Shown: positions 33,401 to 44,103, counted from the first letter of the stretch. The stretch is DNA of 64,000 nt from Anaspis maculata (GCA_949128115.1 OX421963.1:90219602-90283601); one strand, 5' to 3'. Made by a program: numbers and translations. The notes: generated by a model not told the origin, from the sequence alone.

Positions 33401-35782
33401 TTTTCACTGATTGTCATATTTCCTTAAACATTTAGAAACTCTTAACTCAAACTGTGCAACAGTTACTTTGCCGAATGCTGCCACCCCCACACGCTGCCCT
33501 CAAAGTAAGAGATAAATGGAAAACATAAACCCGAAGACATAGCGATCTAATTCTTTCGCTATATGGATAACCGACTAAAAATGGGAAACAATAGACTACT
33601 GTTGATTAGTCGCCGCTCCCAGCTCCCGCCCTCAAACAAAAAAATATATTGATGGGTGGAAGAAGTTTCATTCAAATCGATTTCATTGGCAAGTACCCCA
33701 TTCTGATAACACAATATCACAATGAGTTTCGAATGAAGAAAGTGGGCAAGGAATGGTGTTTCTCCTTCAACCAAATTTCTTCACGTTCACAATATGCCTG
33801 TTTGAGAAAATGCGCTACTGAGACTCACGCACGTGAAGGCATACTCACTTGTTTTTTTCCTGGAAGCCTAGTGATTTTCCTTTAGATTACTGGACACTTT
33901 TTCGTTTTAAAACTGACTAGAAGAAAGAGGATCGAATTCGGTGTTGTAATTCGTTGATTGATATTAGAGAGTTATTGCAGAATGCCATTTTACTGCACGG
34001 CACTATTAAAGGAGGCGTTATTAAAATACTGCTTACCTTATTTTTTGTTGTTGAATAAGAGTTATTGCAGATCGCCAATTCCCTTACTTGCCCCGTCATT
34101 CCCAATTCCTAACCTAAATTTTTAGTCTCAATTTAAAGTTAGGCTGCAAATTGCATGCGGGACACAAGGACCCCTCTGACGGGCCTGATTTCTTGCACAC
34201 GTGTACTGCAAGGCCTGCAGAGTCTATCTGCAAAAAATTAGCCCCCTATTTAATAACGTAGGGGAAGTTAGCTCAAAATTGGACGAATATAGGCAACCAA
34301 CAATACACTAAGTACAGGGCCATTTTTGGGGCTTGTCAAAATAAAGTATAAATAAGGTCGACCTAAAGTGTGCACAAATAAAGGCAGGCACTATCCTTAT
34401 CAAGGGAAATTTAACGTCGCACTAATTTGCGCAAGCGTAGGTGTCAAAATAGAGCCGCTTTTAATACTGCTTGCCCTTATTCCATCTGCAATAACTCTCT
34501 AATAGGGTCTATTCTGTAACGTTTTAACGGGCCAGTAAAATTTTAAAAGGCGCTGGTCACCTAGGAACGATCAAAAATCGGCTTTACGATTGGCTGAATT
34601 TTTTTCAACAGTCTTTAAATTTCAACGGGTTTGATCCAGAATCGCCACTGATATTCTGTTAATAGGGTGATTGCATGAAATGCGTTCACCTGATCACCGG
34701 CAGGCAGCGCAAGGATCGAGAGTTATGTTTTGACGTTTGTTAGCGAATTGCATTGGGGCCACGAACTTCATTGAGGCACATAACAGGTGTAAGGCATTGT
34801 TAGAATGATTAGAAATCACAATCTCGATCTCGTAAACGCCGAATAAACCAGTATGTGAACAGAACACGTAAAAATGATAGTAGTCAGTGAGGTTAGCGGG
34901 TTAGTCCGGTTGACGTTGACTCCGACATGGATGAAACTTGACAGATGACAATGACACTATTGACATTTTGCCATAAACTCCCTCTACATGCAATCACCCT
35001 ATTCATGACTGAATTTGATAATTATTCATTATCCGTGGTTGGGTAAAAAAATAATACAACGTAGCAGGTGCGGCAGTCACAAACGATAAGGTGACTACAG
35101 GCTATTGGACCTGAAGCAAGAAGCCGGTAGCAATTGAAAAGAAGTATTCGTGTGCTCTTTCACTGCATCGTGTTGGTGCTAAATTTCGTAAGTAGTATGC
35201 TTCGAACAAGCGAGAGACTAGCTTCAAGCTGTGAGAAACTGAAAAGCTTCACTTCCACACAAATTGATAGACGCACAAATTTGAAGTGAATCGTCACTCG
35301 TGCGATACCGTGCTAGGATTTATCTCCAGTGTAAGCTTAACTTTCGTTTGCATAATTGTGTTCGAAATGCGAAATGCGACGTATCTTTGAGCTGAGTAAA
35401 TTGAAGCCTCGCTGTACTCTTTTCTCACGTACATCGGAGCCCGCGAAAATTTTGCACTTGCGAAAGGAGCGTTGTGGTGGCGCAACCAAATTTCACAAAA
35501 CTGGTCAGCATGCCCATAATGTGTTTCTTGTTCCAGATTGCGGCGCTCATAGCATTTCTTACATTAAGAAAGCACAAGTTCGGCAAGTTCTTCCCGATCG
35601 GCATCCTGCTGATGGGGGTGGCCACGCCGGCCGTGACCGGAATCGTCAGCAGCGCCGCCATCGCATTCGTCTATCGCGCCTCCAGCTTGCCAATGAACCC
35701 GCTGTACGCCCTCTTCTGGGGCTGCGGGCAGACCGTCTTTTCGGCCTGCATGGGCTTCACGCGGATCCTGGCCACGCTGTAG
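24331..35782 (+). CDS. TMEM170A: TMEM170 family multi-pass ER membrane protein (complete, 2 exons)
   Basis: Exons 24331-24465 and 35537-35782 join in phase 0 to 126 codons. The short N-terminus (MSKDTELDSLK) leads into WYHVFLWALFSSIFVHT, the first membrane segment. After the joint come IAALIAFLTLRKHKFGKFF, a second membrane segment ILLMGVATPAVTGIVSSAAI, then VYRASSLPMNPLYALFWGCG and the terminus FTRILATL. The FVH-x-x-AALIAFLTLRKHK core and the closing FTRI(L/M)ATL are family hallmarks. Vertebrate TMEM170A is an ER and nuclear-envelope shaping protein (family knowledge). Length is slightly under the vertebrate 144 residues because of a short N-terminus. The single intron is 11.1 kb and almost wholly transposons. 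I cannot separate TMEM170A from B. Confidence 0.93.
24466..25130. other. TMEM170 intron, first part
   Basis: No gene is seen. A segment near 24841-24940 is a diverged direct copy of 31690-31790, just outside the right end of the nested repeat that follows. This suggests an old duplicated block on both sides of the nest. Confidence 0.45.
25294..28661. mobile_element. Fold-back element with CAGGTGTCCCGAAATTAG ends
   Basis: The left end CAGGTGTCCCGAAATTAG and right end CTAATTTCGGGACACCTG are exact complements, flanked by TA on both sides. The arms run for several hundred bases and contain words such as GGTCGAATAATGCCCCC. Parts of the same family occur at 158-945. It holds a second element at 25844-26828. 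Confidence 0.85.
25844..26828. mobile_element. Fold-back element nested in the left arm
   Basis: It starts CAGGGTGATACAAA and ends TTTGTATCACCCTG, flanked by TA on each side. CTGCTCTTTTCATC near 25871 pairs with GATGAAAAGAGCAG near 26786. Removing it rejoins the arm of the surrounding element (CCTCATA with TGAGAC), which shows it arrived later. Confidence 0.85.
28793..30067. mobile_element. Fold-back element, right end truncated
   Basis: It begins CAGGTGTCCCATTTTGACGG after TA. The opposite arm (from about 29990) ends abruptly at TTTAGAACGTCAAAA near 30067 and the text then jumps to a direct copy of 28735-28815. The right terminus is therefore missing. An inner palindrome pairs AACGGTTTTTGAATC near 29090 with GATCTGGAAAATTCAGAAAC near 29740. 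Confidence 0.7.
30136..31281. mobile_element. Fold-back element in a TATA site
   Basis: It starts CAGGTGTCCCATTTTCACGG, ends ATGAGACACCCTG, and has TATA at both flanks (30132-30135 and 31282-31285). The arms pair through CGACCAACTAAAAATTAAAA near 30257 and its complement near 31205. The central frames on both strands come from the repeat. Confidence 0.8.
31556..31835. other. TMEM170 intron spacer
   Basis: The stretch contains the diverged direct copy of 24841-24940 noted above and nothing gene-like. Confidence 0.45.
31836..33640 (+). repeat. Satellite-like array, about six units of 250-270 bp, with unique head
   Basis: The phrase GACTAAAAATGGGAAA recurs at about 32281, 32533, 32803, 33060, 33315 and 33571, giving steps of 252-270 bases. 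Each unit repeats CCGCC-rich words, CTCAAACTGTGCAA and GAAGACATAGCGATC. The head (31836-32110) has a (GTCC)n run at about 31880-31908 followed by a non-repeated lead. The same head and units lie in opposite orientation at 47350-48290. This head-plus-array form resembles non-autonomous Helitron/Helentron relatives such as DINE-1, but I see no decisive end. Confidence 0.85.
31878..31910. repeat. (GTCC)n microsatellite
   Basis: About six tandem GTCC copies lie in the head of the satellite-like array; the complementary run (GACG)n lies at about 48213-48234 in the opposed copy. Confidence 0.9.
33641..33961. other. TMEM170 intron spacer
   Basis: The stretch holds a single copy of the GGCAAGTACCCCATT end word near 33690 that also closes the 20121-21155 element. 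There is no gene. Confidence 0.45.
33962..34504. mobile_element. Fold-back element with TATTAGAGAGTTATTGCAG ends
   Basis: TATTAGAGAGTTATTGCAG at 33962 is matched by CTGCAATAACTCTCTAATA ending at 34504. An inner TATTGCAG word is repeated near 34062. No target duplication is clear. Confidence 0.7.
34662..35003. mobile_element. MITE with ATAGGG(C/T)GATTGCATG ends, copy 2
   Basis: It opens ATAGGGTGATTGCATG and closes CATGCAATCACCCTAT, exact complements. It shares its termini with 19590-19820 but has a different, longer interior. Confidence 0.75.
35004..35536. other. End of the TMEM170 intron
   Basis: No repeat or exon was recognised. The stretch ends in TTTCTTGTTCCAG, the acceptor of exon 2. 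Confidence 0.55.
35537..35782 (+). CDS. TMEM170A: TMEM170 exon 2
   Basis: The exon begins ATTGCGGCG right after TTGTTCCAG and encodes 81 residues from IAALIAFLTLRKHK to FTRILATL and TAG. It is GC-rich compared with its flanks. Frames in the other phases (for example 35356-35934) are shadows. Confidence 0.94.
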   Translation: MAALIAFLTLRKHKFGKFFPIGILLMGVATPAVTGIVSSAAIAFVYRASSLPMNPLYALFWGCGQTVFSACMGFTRILATL

Positions 35783-36271
35783 TGAACCTGTCGCTCCCGC
35801 CCTGCCTATTTACTCATCCTCAAGCAACCGCAAACAACACCAGCAATGATCGCCTGCGACGATCACGCCGACTACTACCACACGCCCCCAAGAACAACAA
35901 CAATAATTGCTACGATACAAAAGACTCACGCTAAATACAAAAGTGATCGACGACTAAACAAAACAAAAAGAAAAATCTAACGATAGATTTAATTCAAGAA
36001 TTCATACTAAATGTGATGGTGCTAAATGCATATATTATTGTAAGAAATATGTAATATTTAGCTATTATTATACATACAATATAATGATGATAGATGATTT
36101 TCTATTGGTTCCAATAATTATTATTGTTTATATTTAATTTATTATGATATTGTACGATTCAGTCTGTATAAAGTACACATTCTAGTGTAGTATTATTTTG
36201 TATAAAATGCACTGTACAAATAGTTTAATAAGGGATTAAAGTCATAGCGCCTACGTTGGAGCAGTAATTTG
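35783..36271 (+). other. TMEM170 3' UTR candidate
   Basis: AT-rich sequence follows the stop. The clearest polyadenylation-like hexamer is ATTAAA at 36235-36240. No canonical AATAAA was seen before it. Confidence 0.5.
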
Positions 36272-37041
36272 GTACTTATTATATGTTTCACCCTTATTTG
36301 CCACACAGCAAGCCATGATATTGTTTTGTTAGGTTTAGCAAACTGACGACAGCTCATGAGTTGATTGACAAATTTTGACAACGTCAAATCATAAGATGCC
36401 AAAAATTATTCCGCAACAGAAATGCAAGTTCTGCGGCATATCCAGTATATTAAATGCCTGCAACCAGGCATGGCCCAAAATATGGCAGTGAGTGGAGCCG
36501 CGTTTACTTTTTGGGGTAGGTAAGTAGAAACCTACCGGTCCCTTCACTCTCAGCTCAAGTTTGACTTGGAGCCAAGCAATTTACGTTTTGGTTCATGGAC
36601 AGGGAGCTGGTGCCTTAAAACCAAGTCGAACCTGGTCCATACTTGCTTCCTGTCCATCACCTCCATAAAAGCTCATAGTTTTGTTCTCAATTATGCATCC
36701 AACACCTGGGGGTACTGCGAATAATTACAGTGATATTTGCAGCAGATGCAAAAAGTTTCTCGTCCCCTCGGGCTCAGAATGTTCAGGAATCAAGTATTTG
36801 CCCCCCAAATCTTGAAAAATAATTCACCTGCACCTGCCGCGTCATTTTTTCGTCGCTTTTTCCCGGCTAGGCTCTCAGCCCAAAATTTCTCTCACGGTGC
36901 GGCGTCATCCACGTGTCAGACTGTCAGAGCTACATAACCTCCACTGCGTGAAACCACCTGTGTGTCTCAGTCGCACCAAATGTAACTGCAATTTTTCATA
37001 GCTTGCTGTGTGGCAAATAAGGGTGAAACGGATAATACCTA
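36272..37041. mobile_element. Fold-back element just 3' of TMEM170
   Basis: TTTCACCCTTATTTGCCACA near 36286 pairs with its complement near 37007-37028, and the flanking words continue the match (AGCAAGC with GCTTGCT). The centre contains TGGACAGGGAGCTGGTGCC, a phrase also found at about 27610 and 28480 in the nested repeats. Confidence 0.75.
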
Positions 37042-37289
37042 CCTATTTTTACTTCACATCAAAAAAATATTCGAAAAATGAGAAGTATGGTAATAATCAC
37101 GAAAAAAAAACGTTTTTTGGACTCCCCGTGTGCTAAAACGTCGAGATCTGTCGAAAAAAATCCGTGTCCGAAGTCCTCCGCTCGCCACCGAGGTCATCAC
37201 TCCGCTACAAGAGATAATAAATCGAGAGAACTCGTTTCTATCGGGCCTGAATGATATAGGGGTTTCAAATCTACATCCTCGAGGTAGGT

Positions 37290-37595
37290 CAAAATTCTTC
37301 GTCGAGGGATCGCGACACAGCATCCTGGAGGAGGATCGAAACACATCATCAATGGATCTCAACTCTACGACTTGGGGATGGATCGAAACTCAGCACCGGA
37401 AGGGCCTCAGCACAACTACCTGACGATGGATTGGAACTCGTCGTCGGAGGGTTTTGACTCGACTCCCGGAGGTGGATCGAGACACAACATCCAAGGGCTT
37501 TGACACTACATCCATGCAACTCAAAGAGTAGCAACTCATCAGCCTCTAGGGGAATCAAAACTCTTCGTGAAAGGATCTCAACTTGACTTTCCCGT
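37290..37595. repeat. Degenerate minisatellite, units about 45-55 bp
   Basis: Variants of GGATCGAAAC, CAACTCTACGAC and GAAGGG-CTCAAC recur several times with drift. The same vocabulary resumes at 41930-42130, on the far side of the SINE-like and fold-back insertions, so one tract appears to have been split. Confidence 0.55.
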
Positions 37596-37597
37596 CG

Positions 37598-37720
37598 GCT
37601 GGGTGGCTCAGAAGCATAAACTAACGCGCTCGCAACCTATATTTCCTCGCGTCCTCTCAGACCGAGGTTCGAATCCAGCCGGCGGAAGAAAACTTTTCTG
37701 GGCCAAACATCGTTAAAAAC
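37598..37720 (+). mobile_element. tRNA-derived SINE-like head
   Basis: The sequence has an A-box-like TGGCTCAGAAG near 37612 and an exact B box GGTTCGAATCC near 37665, and the outer ends TCGGCTGG and CCAGCCGG pair like an acceptor stem. The T stem would be only two or three pairs, so this is not a working tRNA gene. RNA polymerase III promoter boxes with a degraded cloverleaf fit the 5' end of a SINE; the tail is not defined. Confidence 0.5.
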
Positions 37721-37757
37721 GTTGAAATAATTGGGTTGCTGAACATTACTGTGTATA

Positions 37758-40700
37758 CAGAGTGGTCCGACTTTTATGTCATCAAATTTAAGGATCGATA
37801 GAGAATGAAAAATGAAGGGGACTTTCTCCAGAAAACATATTTGAGAAATGCCTAACAACAGAGATACAGCCCTCCAAAGTTGGAAATAAATAATCGGTTT
37901 TTTTTCGCATAACTTTTGAACCGTTCAACCGATTTGATTATAAATAGAACCAAAGGTTCACTGAAATCATCCCCTGTCGAACAATCATAACATGTTCCAT
38001 AAAAAAGTTTCAGGGGCTTAGACATTAGAGGGTGACCCTACTTTTCCCCCTTTATTTTTCACCCCCTAGTTATTTTTGAAAAACTGTTCATAATTTTGAA
38101 TTCTACATTCAATTTTGAAGAAAAATCACTGTTGCAAAATTTTGATTAGAGGCTTCGCTTAGGAGATATTTGGGTTTGAAACTTTGGGAAACATCCCGAA
38201 ATCGCCACTTTCAAAGGTCTAAAAATTAAAATCCAAAGAAACTCATGATTTCTCAGCTGAAATAGGTTTTCTAGAATTTCTACGTTGATAAACCACCATT
38301 TTTTCCAAAACACGGGAAATTTTCAGGAAAAAAACAATTTGGGTTGTTACGGGTTTTTGCTGTGAGGTGGCGATAAGACGTATATGCGAAAAAGAGCGGA
38401 ATAAAATTTGATAAGGCATTCAGCGCCGAGCCTCCGAGAAACCAGGTGCATGCTCGGGTGAAGAAAAGTGCAGTAAGGGCAGACACTCTGTTATATCGAC
38501 TGTGGTCGGATTCGCCTTTTCTGAACCCTCAGGGAAACGTCGATTTTGTTTTTGGAAAGAAGAAAGTCAAAGTTTGGCACCGGCGTTTCCTTAATAATTT
38601 ATTCTTGTGAAGATTTGTGGGCACACTGGATTATTATCTCGGAGGTATGAGTATCCGCACGTTTTATATTTTTGTTGCAAGTTGAATCTCCTTTTAGGCT
38701 CGTTCCTTCAGATTTAAATTTTAACTCTAGAAGCAGGCTGCTCTAGCCTCCCATGGGCCTCTGCACGAATATTAATACAATACCTGAACGTTGCCGTCGC
38801 CGCCTATTGGAACTGCTGTACCTACCATTACCGTCATCTTTAATAAAGACAATCATACTGCAAGATTTGGACTTTTCCTTCGCGGCCTTTTAGTGGTTCT
38901 GGCAGCGCCATCGAGGAGGGTAAATCACTTGGCGCCCGGACGCCAATCACCGCCTATGGACCACGACCAATTGAGCTAGCTGGTGCACCACTCCCCTACC
39001 ACCCCGCTCTTGGCGACGAGGATTCAGGGTGGTAACAGGGTTCTGAAAAGTGGCAATTTCGGGATGTTTCCCAAAGTTTCAAACCCAAATATCTCCTAAA
39101 CGAAGCCTCTAATCAAAATTTTGCAACAGTGATTTTTTCTTCAAAATTGAATGTAGAATTCAAAATTATAAACAGTTTTCAAAAATAACTAAGGGGATGG
39201 AAAATAAGGGGGGAAAAGTAGGGTCACCCCCTAAGGTAAGCCCCTGAAACTTTTTTATGGAACATGTTATGATTGTTCGACAGGGGATAATTTCAGCAAA
39301 CCTTTGGTTCTATTTTGAATGAAATCGGTTGAACGGTTCAAAAGTAATGCGGAAAAAACGATTATTCATTTCCAACTGTGGTATTCCCCCTTTGTTTTAT
39401 TAGTACGTTGGTACCTGAAGTAGGTACTGTCGTGGACGTTCGTAGCGTTTGCGTTGACGGCAACAGCCGTAAATCTGGTGGGTGTGCTTTTTGTGCACTC
39501 ATGACGTGACCTCAAGGCCGAGCTATCGCGCGTACTTCGGGGTTTCATTAATTGTTTCTTTCCACAAGTTACGTCACAAACAGTAAAATGACAAAAAGAA
39601 ACTCTGCTACGCCCAAATATCAGCCGCTAAGTAGAGGACAGTACTTTTGATGATTCATTCTCATTTCATTGTTCATTGCCAGGTTATACCTGAAAGTAAA
39701 CGGAGGAAAGAAGACTTTCACGCTTCTCTGTGTCCTGGGGGGGGGGGTCCTCCTTCTCGTATGAATCTGCCTTGTTGAATCTACTAACATTTTATTATTT
39801 GGGGGGAATTATGTAATCTCTTTTGCAAAATGTTTAACGTGATCCTTTGTTGTTCCTACTTATGATGCGATTCTGTGAAGGATGACATTCTGTAGATACG
39901 CTGTTATTTAAAAGAAATCCTGTCGGCTATTGGTTTGCCTAGTGTAACGGAGCATTTGTGGAATGTTGTTTTTGGGAATCGCCACATTTGTTTCCCATCC
40001 TTTTGCCGCTGCTTCAGACTCGGGTTTGTTTCTTTTTACTGCCCTGATTCGACAGGCATATTCATTTATGAACATATTCGGTAGTATCACGGAATCTCCT
40101 CACCAGGAATGTGTACGCTGAATGTTGGAACTCGAATGAAGTATGAAAGTGTTCAATGATTGTGGTTGCAATTCGCATTCCTCGATAATACAGACAATGT
40201 CAATTCACAAGCTCAACTGTAAATGTCACTTATCTTGCATTTAACGAAAATAAGTGTTCACCTTCGGTAACGAATGTAAACACACTAAATTTTGAAGGAG
40301 TGCTTTCACTTCTTTTTGCTTTACCCCGCTCTGATCAGTACCTTGGACGGACTGTCCGGCCCTCTCACCGGCAGGCAACTGAGTGGGTTGATCCCACGTG
40401 TGTACTCTATCGAAAATAGGCTTCATGAGAATTCCTTGTCCATCCCATCAGGATATCATTGAAGTACATCTGACTCCAAATTTACCTCTTCGATTCACGT
40501 TGGGGTTTCAATTCCAATTAAGTCGGCGACGAAGAGAGGGCCACAGGTTGGCTCGAGTCGTCGCACCCTTGCCTGTACTGTTTACTAACCATTCTTCTGT
40601 TTTGTATGTATGTTTCTGTGGGGTTTGCGATGGGTAACTTCTGGGGAATTTCGGGCGAATGCGTTATAGATACTTCTTTCTTCCAATTGCTTACAAAAGT

Positions 40701-41792
40701 ATGACCAACTTCAAGTTCTCTACTTATTTACCTCTTACCTGTTTTGTGTTTATTTATCTACCTATTTATCCCGCATTTGTTTCTTGTTGATTTATCTACC
40801 TATTGATCTCTTGTTCGTTTCTTGTTTATTTATCTACTTGTTTATCTATCATTTGTTTCTTACTGATTTATTTATTTGTTTACCAATCGTTTCTTCATTG
40901 TTTACTCATCTATCAATTTGACTTCTTTTGTTTGTAAAGTGTAAAATAAATTTCCGAGCGTAAAGTTTCCTTTTGTTGTTACGTAAATAACTTGTAAACG
41001 AAACAAACATTCAAAGAGGTTCAAGTACCGATTCACGCTGACTTGATCAATGCATAACTGGAGTGACTTCTCTGTCATTTCATCATGACTCATTCAAAAC
41101 CGACTTTGTCCAGATCATTTGGGAAGGGATTTTTCAGCAATCAACCAGGCTATACGCAGGGGTTTCTTTGACGTGTTCTTCCCATGTGTGCCTGTCAGCG
41201 AATACGTCACTTTTCCTATGCGTTCAAATTGACAGTTTGCCATGTTTTATGATTTCTTGTTTTGTTTTGTAAATCTGATTTTGTGTTCATTTGATTGTTG
41301 TAAATTCCTGCATTGGCTAAATAATTTGTAATGCTTTGTCTTGTTTCATTTGTTGTTTTTATTCATGTTTTGTCATTTTTATCACTGTCAATTCCTTGTT
41401 GTTAGGTGTTTTGAGAAAAGAAACAAATTCATTCAAAAACTTTGCCATTGATTTCCAATAAACATTCATTTTGCTTGCATTTCATTCGCGTTTCATTCAA
41501 GAATCAAACCTCATCCCCCACGACACATTCTCATCTCGAGTAAGAACTTAACACAACGTAGGTAAAATGTAAACGACGTGGGGAAGGGAAGAAACAACGA
41601 CGATCGCAGCCGAACATCGAAAACGGGGTTACACTACAGAATGGTGCCAAGACCTTGGTACATTACACAACTTTGAAGGGCTGTATCTCTGTTATTGGGC
41701 ATTTCTCAAATATGTCTTCTGAAAAAAGTCCACTTCATTTTTCATTTTCTATTGATCCTTAAATTTAATGACATAAAACGAGGACCACCCTG
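37758..41792. mobile_element. Fold-back element in a TATA site, broken by an LTR-like insertion
   Basis: The left end CAGAGTGGTCCGAC and right end AGGACCACCCTG are near-complements, with TATA on both sides (37754-37757 and 41793-41796). The left arm (37758-38220) matches the inverted right arm (39040-39376 and 41668-41792). The right arm is interrupted at CCAAC by the 2.3-kb element at 39377-41667. Without that insertion the element is about 1.7 kb. Confidence 0.9.
39377..41667. mobile_element. TG...CA element, probable very long solo LTR, copy 2
   Basis: It is homologous end to end with 12392-15000, starting TGTGGTATTCCCCC and ending GGTACATTACA. The flanking duplication is CAAC (39373-39376 and 41668-41671). 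Because it sits in one arm of a palindrome, the other arm gives the empty-site sequence CCAACTTTGG, which proves the insertion borders. An AATAAA near 41457 lies about 210 bases from the end, as in copy 1. Confidence 0.8.
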
Positions 41793-41929
41793 TATAAAAC
41801 TGTTGATGTAACGAATACTTGAAATAAAGTGTCAAAACTTCTTCGGCCAAATGTAAGGTCGAAAAGGGAAAAACAATATTTATTCATTTATTCATTTCAT
41901 TCAACTCAACTTCCTCAAGGAGATCGGAA

Positions 41930-42130
41930 GGCATCTCCGAAGGACTTCAACTCAACATACTCCAGGTGGGCTAAGGCGCATCAGCCGGGGTTTCGACTCA
42001 GCATCGTCCAAGTGGAGTGAGACTCATCATCGAAGGGCTTCAACTCTACGGCCTCTAGGTGGGTCGCGACGCAACATCAACGGGTTCTAGCTCAGCTTCC
42101 TCGAAGTGGATCAAACTCTTCTCTAACAGA
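41930..42130. repeat. Degenerate minisatellite, second part
   Basis: Words such as GAAGGGCTTCAACTC, GACTCAGCATCG and TCGAAGTGGATC recur and match the tract at 37290-37595. Confidence 0.5.
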
Positions 42131-42196
42131 CCCGCAGAAGCGTTCTGCAACGGACGTGACAAGTCGGGAGCGGACGGCAGCCCAGGTGGATTGGTC

Positions 42197-44095
42197 TAGG
42201 GATGTCCAATTTCGATTCGATTCATACCTGAATCGATCCAATGGAAACGATGCATCTGAAAAATTGTATCGATTCAACTGTAAACGATTATTTAGTTAAT
42301 CGATTCAAACTAATGTGATTGTTGTTTCGATTATTACGCACGAGACAACACCCGTTAATGCCGAAAAGCCGCTAAATTTTGTGGTCATTTGTGTCGACAA
42401 TTGATGAAAAATCATTTATTATTGTCAACATTATTAATATTCAGGGGGGCAAAATAAGTTGCCCTGCCGAACTGAATGCACTAATAGCCCAGTAAACGTA
42501 GGTTTCTACCGGGAACAAATTCGCCCAAAGCTGATTTTTGGTACAGTGAGTCCTAAGAATATGTGAACTCACCAGTCAATTTTCTCGGAATTTCTCGCGT
42601 GTGCTTCATGGTCTTTCAGGTCTTCAGATGTTTTGAGTCACTGTAAAGTGCACATCTCGCCTATAATTTGCTCCACGGCCAAAAAAAATGATCCGATCAA
42701 GTCGTAATTCTACGCATCATATCCCGTTGATACTATTTTAGTTCAAAAAGTGTCGATCATTGTTGAAGGGGGGTCGTGGGGGGCGAAGCTCGGCCAGGTG
42801 GCTCTTTCTGTTTCCCTGGCCATATAGAACCGATCCCGACAAGTTTGGTATCTTTTCCGAATAAATTCAATCTCCTGAACTCGAATCTGATGTGTAAATT
42901 TGGATAAAAACAAGTTCGAACAAGTTAACTTGAAAAAACTTGTTTTTTTGTTAGACAGTTTCGACAATTTTTTTCCAGCTGTTGAAGGTATTCATCTTTG
43001 AAAATGTTCCAGGGGCTATTCCAATGAAGTGTATTCTTCACAAAAATCATCCACCCGATGAGTAATTGTGTTTCCCGTGAATGAAAAATCGATTTGAACC
43101 TGAGCCGGCCCTCTACTACTGACCAGAACACTACAGCGTGCACCTTCAAATGAAAGTAGCTCAAACTATTGAAAAAATACTATTTTATATTTGAAAGTTC
43201 GGAAATATGTGCAGAATTGAATTCCCTGTGATAAAAACAAAATCGCCATGAATCGCACAGCAGGGTTTCTTAGTAATTTGAGGAGGGGGGTATTTGTAGT
43301 GCTCTGGTCATTTGTAGACGCCGCGCCAGGCCGGCCAAGTTCAAATTGATTTTTTAATTTCGGGAAAAAAGCTATACATCGAGTGGATGATTTTCGAGAA
43401 GGACACACTTCAATATGATGGCCCCAAGAACATTTTCAAAGATAGACAACATAAACAGCTGAAAAAAATTTGTCAAAACTGTCAAACAAAAAAACAAGTT
43501 TTTTCTAGTCAACTTGTTCGAACTTGTTTTCATCCGAATATACACATCGGATTCGTGTTCAGGAGATTGAATTTATCCGGAAAAGATACCAAACTTGTCG
43601 GGATCGGCTCTATATGGCCGAGTATATGGCCAGGAAAACAAAAAGAACCACCTAGCCGAGCTTCGTCCCCCAAGACCCCCCTCCAACAATGATCGACACT
43701 TTTTGTACTAAAATGGTATAATTGGGATATGATGCGTAGAATCACGACTTAATCGGATCATTTTTGCGGCCATGGTGCAAATTCCAGGCGAATACTGCAA
43801 TTTACAGCGACTCAAAACATCCGAAGACCTGGAGGACCATGAAGCACACGCGAGAAAGTCCGAGAAAGTTGACCAGTGAGTTCTCATGGTCTAAAGACCA
43901 CTGTACCAAGAATCAGCTTTGGGCGAATTTGTTCCCGGTATTTATGATATAAAGTCTAGATTGACTGGGCTAAAAGATCGGTTCTTTTCGATGCATCGAT
44001 TAATTTCATACGATTTTTTAATCGAATCAAAGTATTAATGACGATTTGATTCGATTAGCACTAATCGATTCACCGACAACATTAGGACATCCCTA
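42197..44095. mobile_element. hAT-like element carrying nested palindromes
   Basis: It starts TAGGGATGTCC, ends GGACATCCCTA, and is flanked by the exact 8-bp duplication GATTGGTC (42189-42196 and 44096-44103). AT-rich arms with ATCGATT words follow. The interior is a second palindrome (42485-43974), which contains a third (about 42700-43760). There is no transposase frame. Confidence 0.88.
42485..43974. mobile_element. Fold-back element nested in the hAT-like element
   Basis: TAGCCCAGT at the left and ACTGGGCTA at the right bound arms that share GGGAACAAATTCGCCCAAAG and its complement. Inside lies a diverged copy of the 17747-19588 palindrome, recognised by GGGATATGATGCGTAGAAT and GGGGGTCGTGGGGGG words. 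Confidence 0.8.
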
Positions 44096-44103
44096 GATTG
44101 GTC

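Noticed and set aside
31836..33640. CRISPR-like or rDNA spacer repeat array
   Set aside because: Units are about 255 bp, adjacent and without unique spacers, and the host is a eukaryote.
37598..37690. Functional tRNA gene
   Set aside because: The T stem does not form and the spacing is wrong, so only a tRNA-derived repeat is supported.
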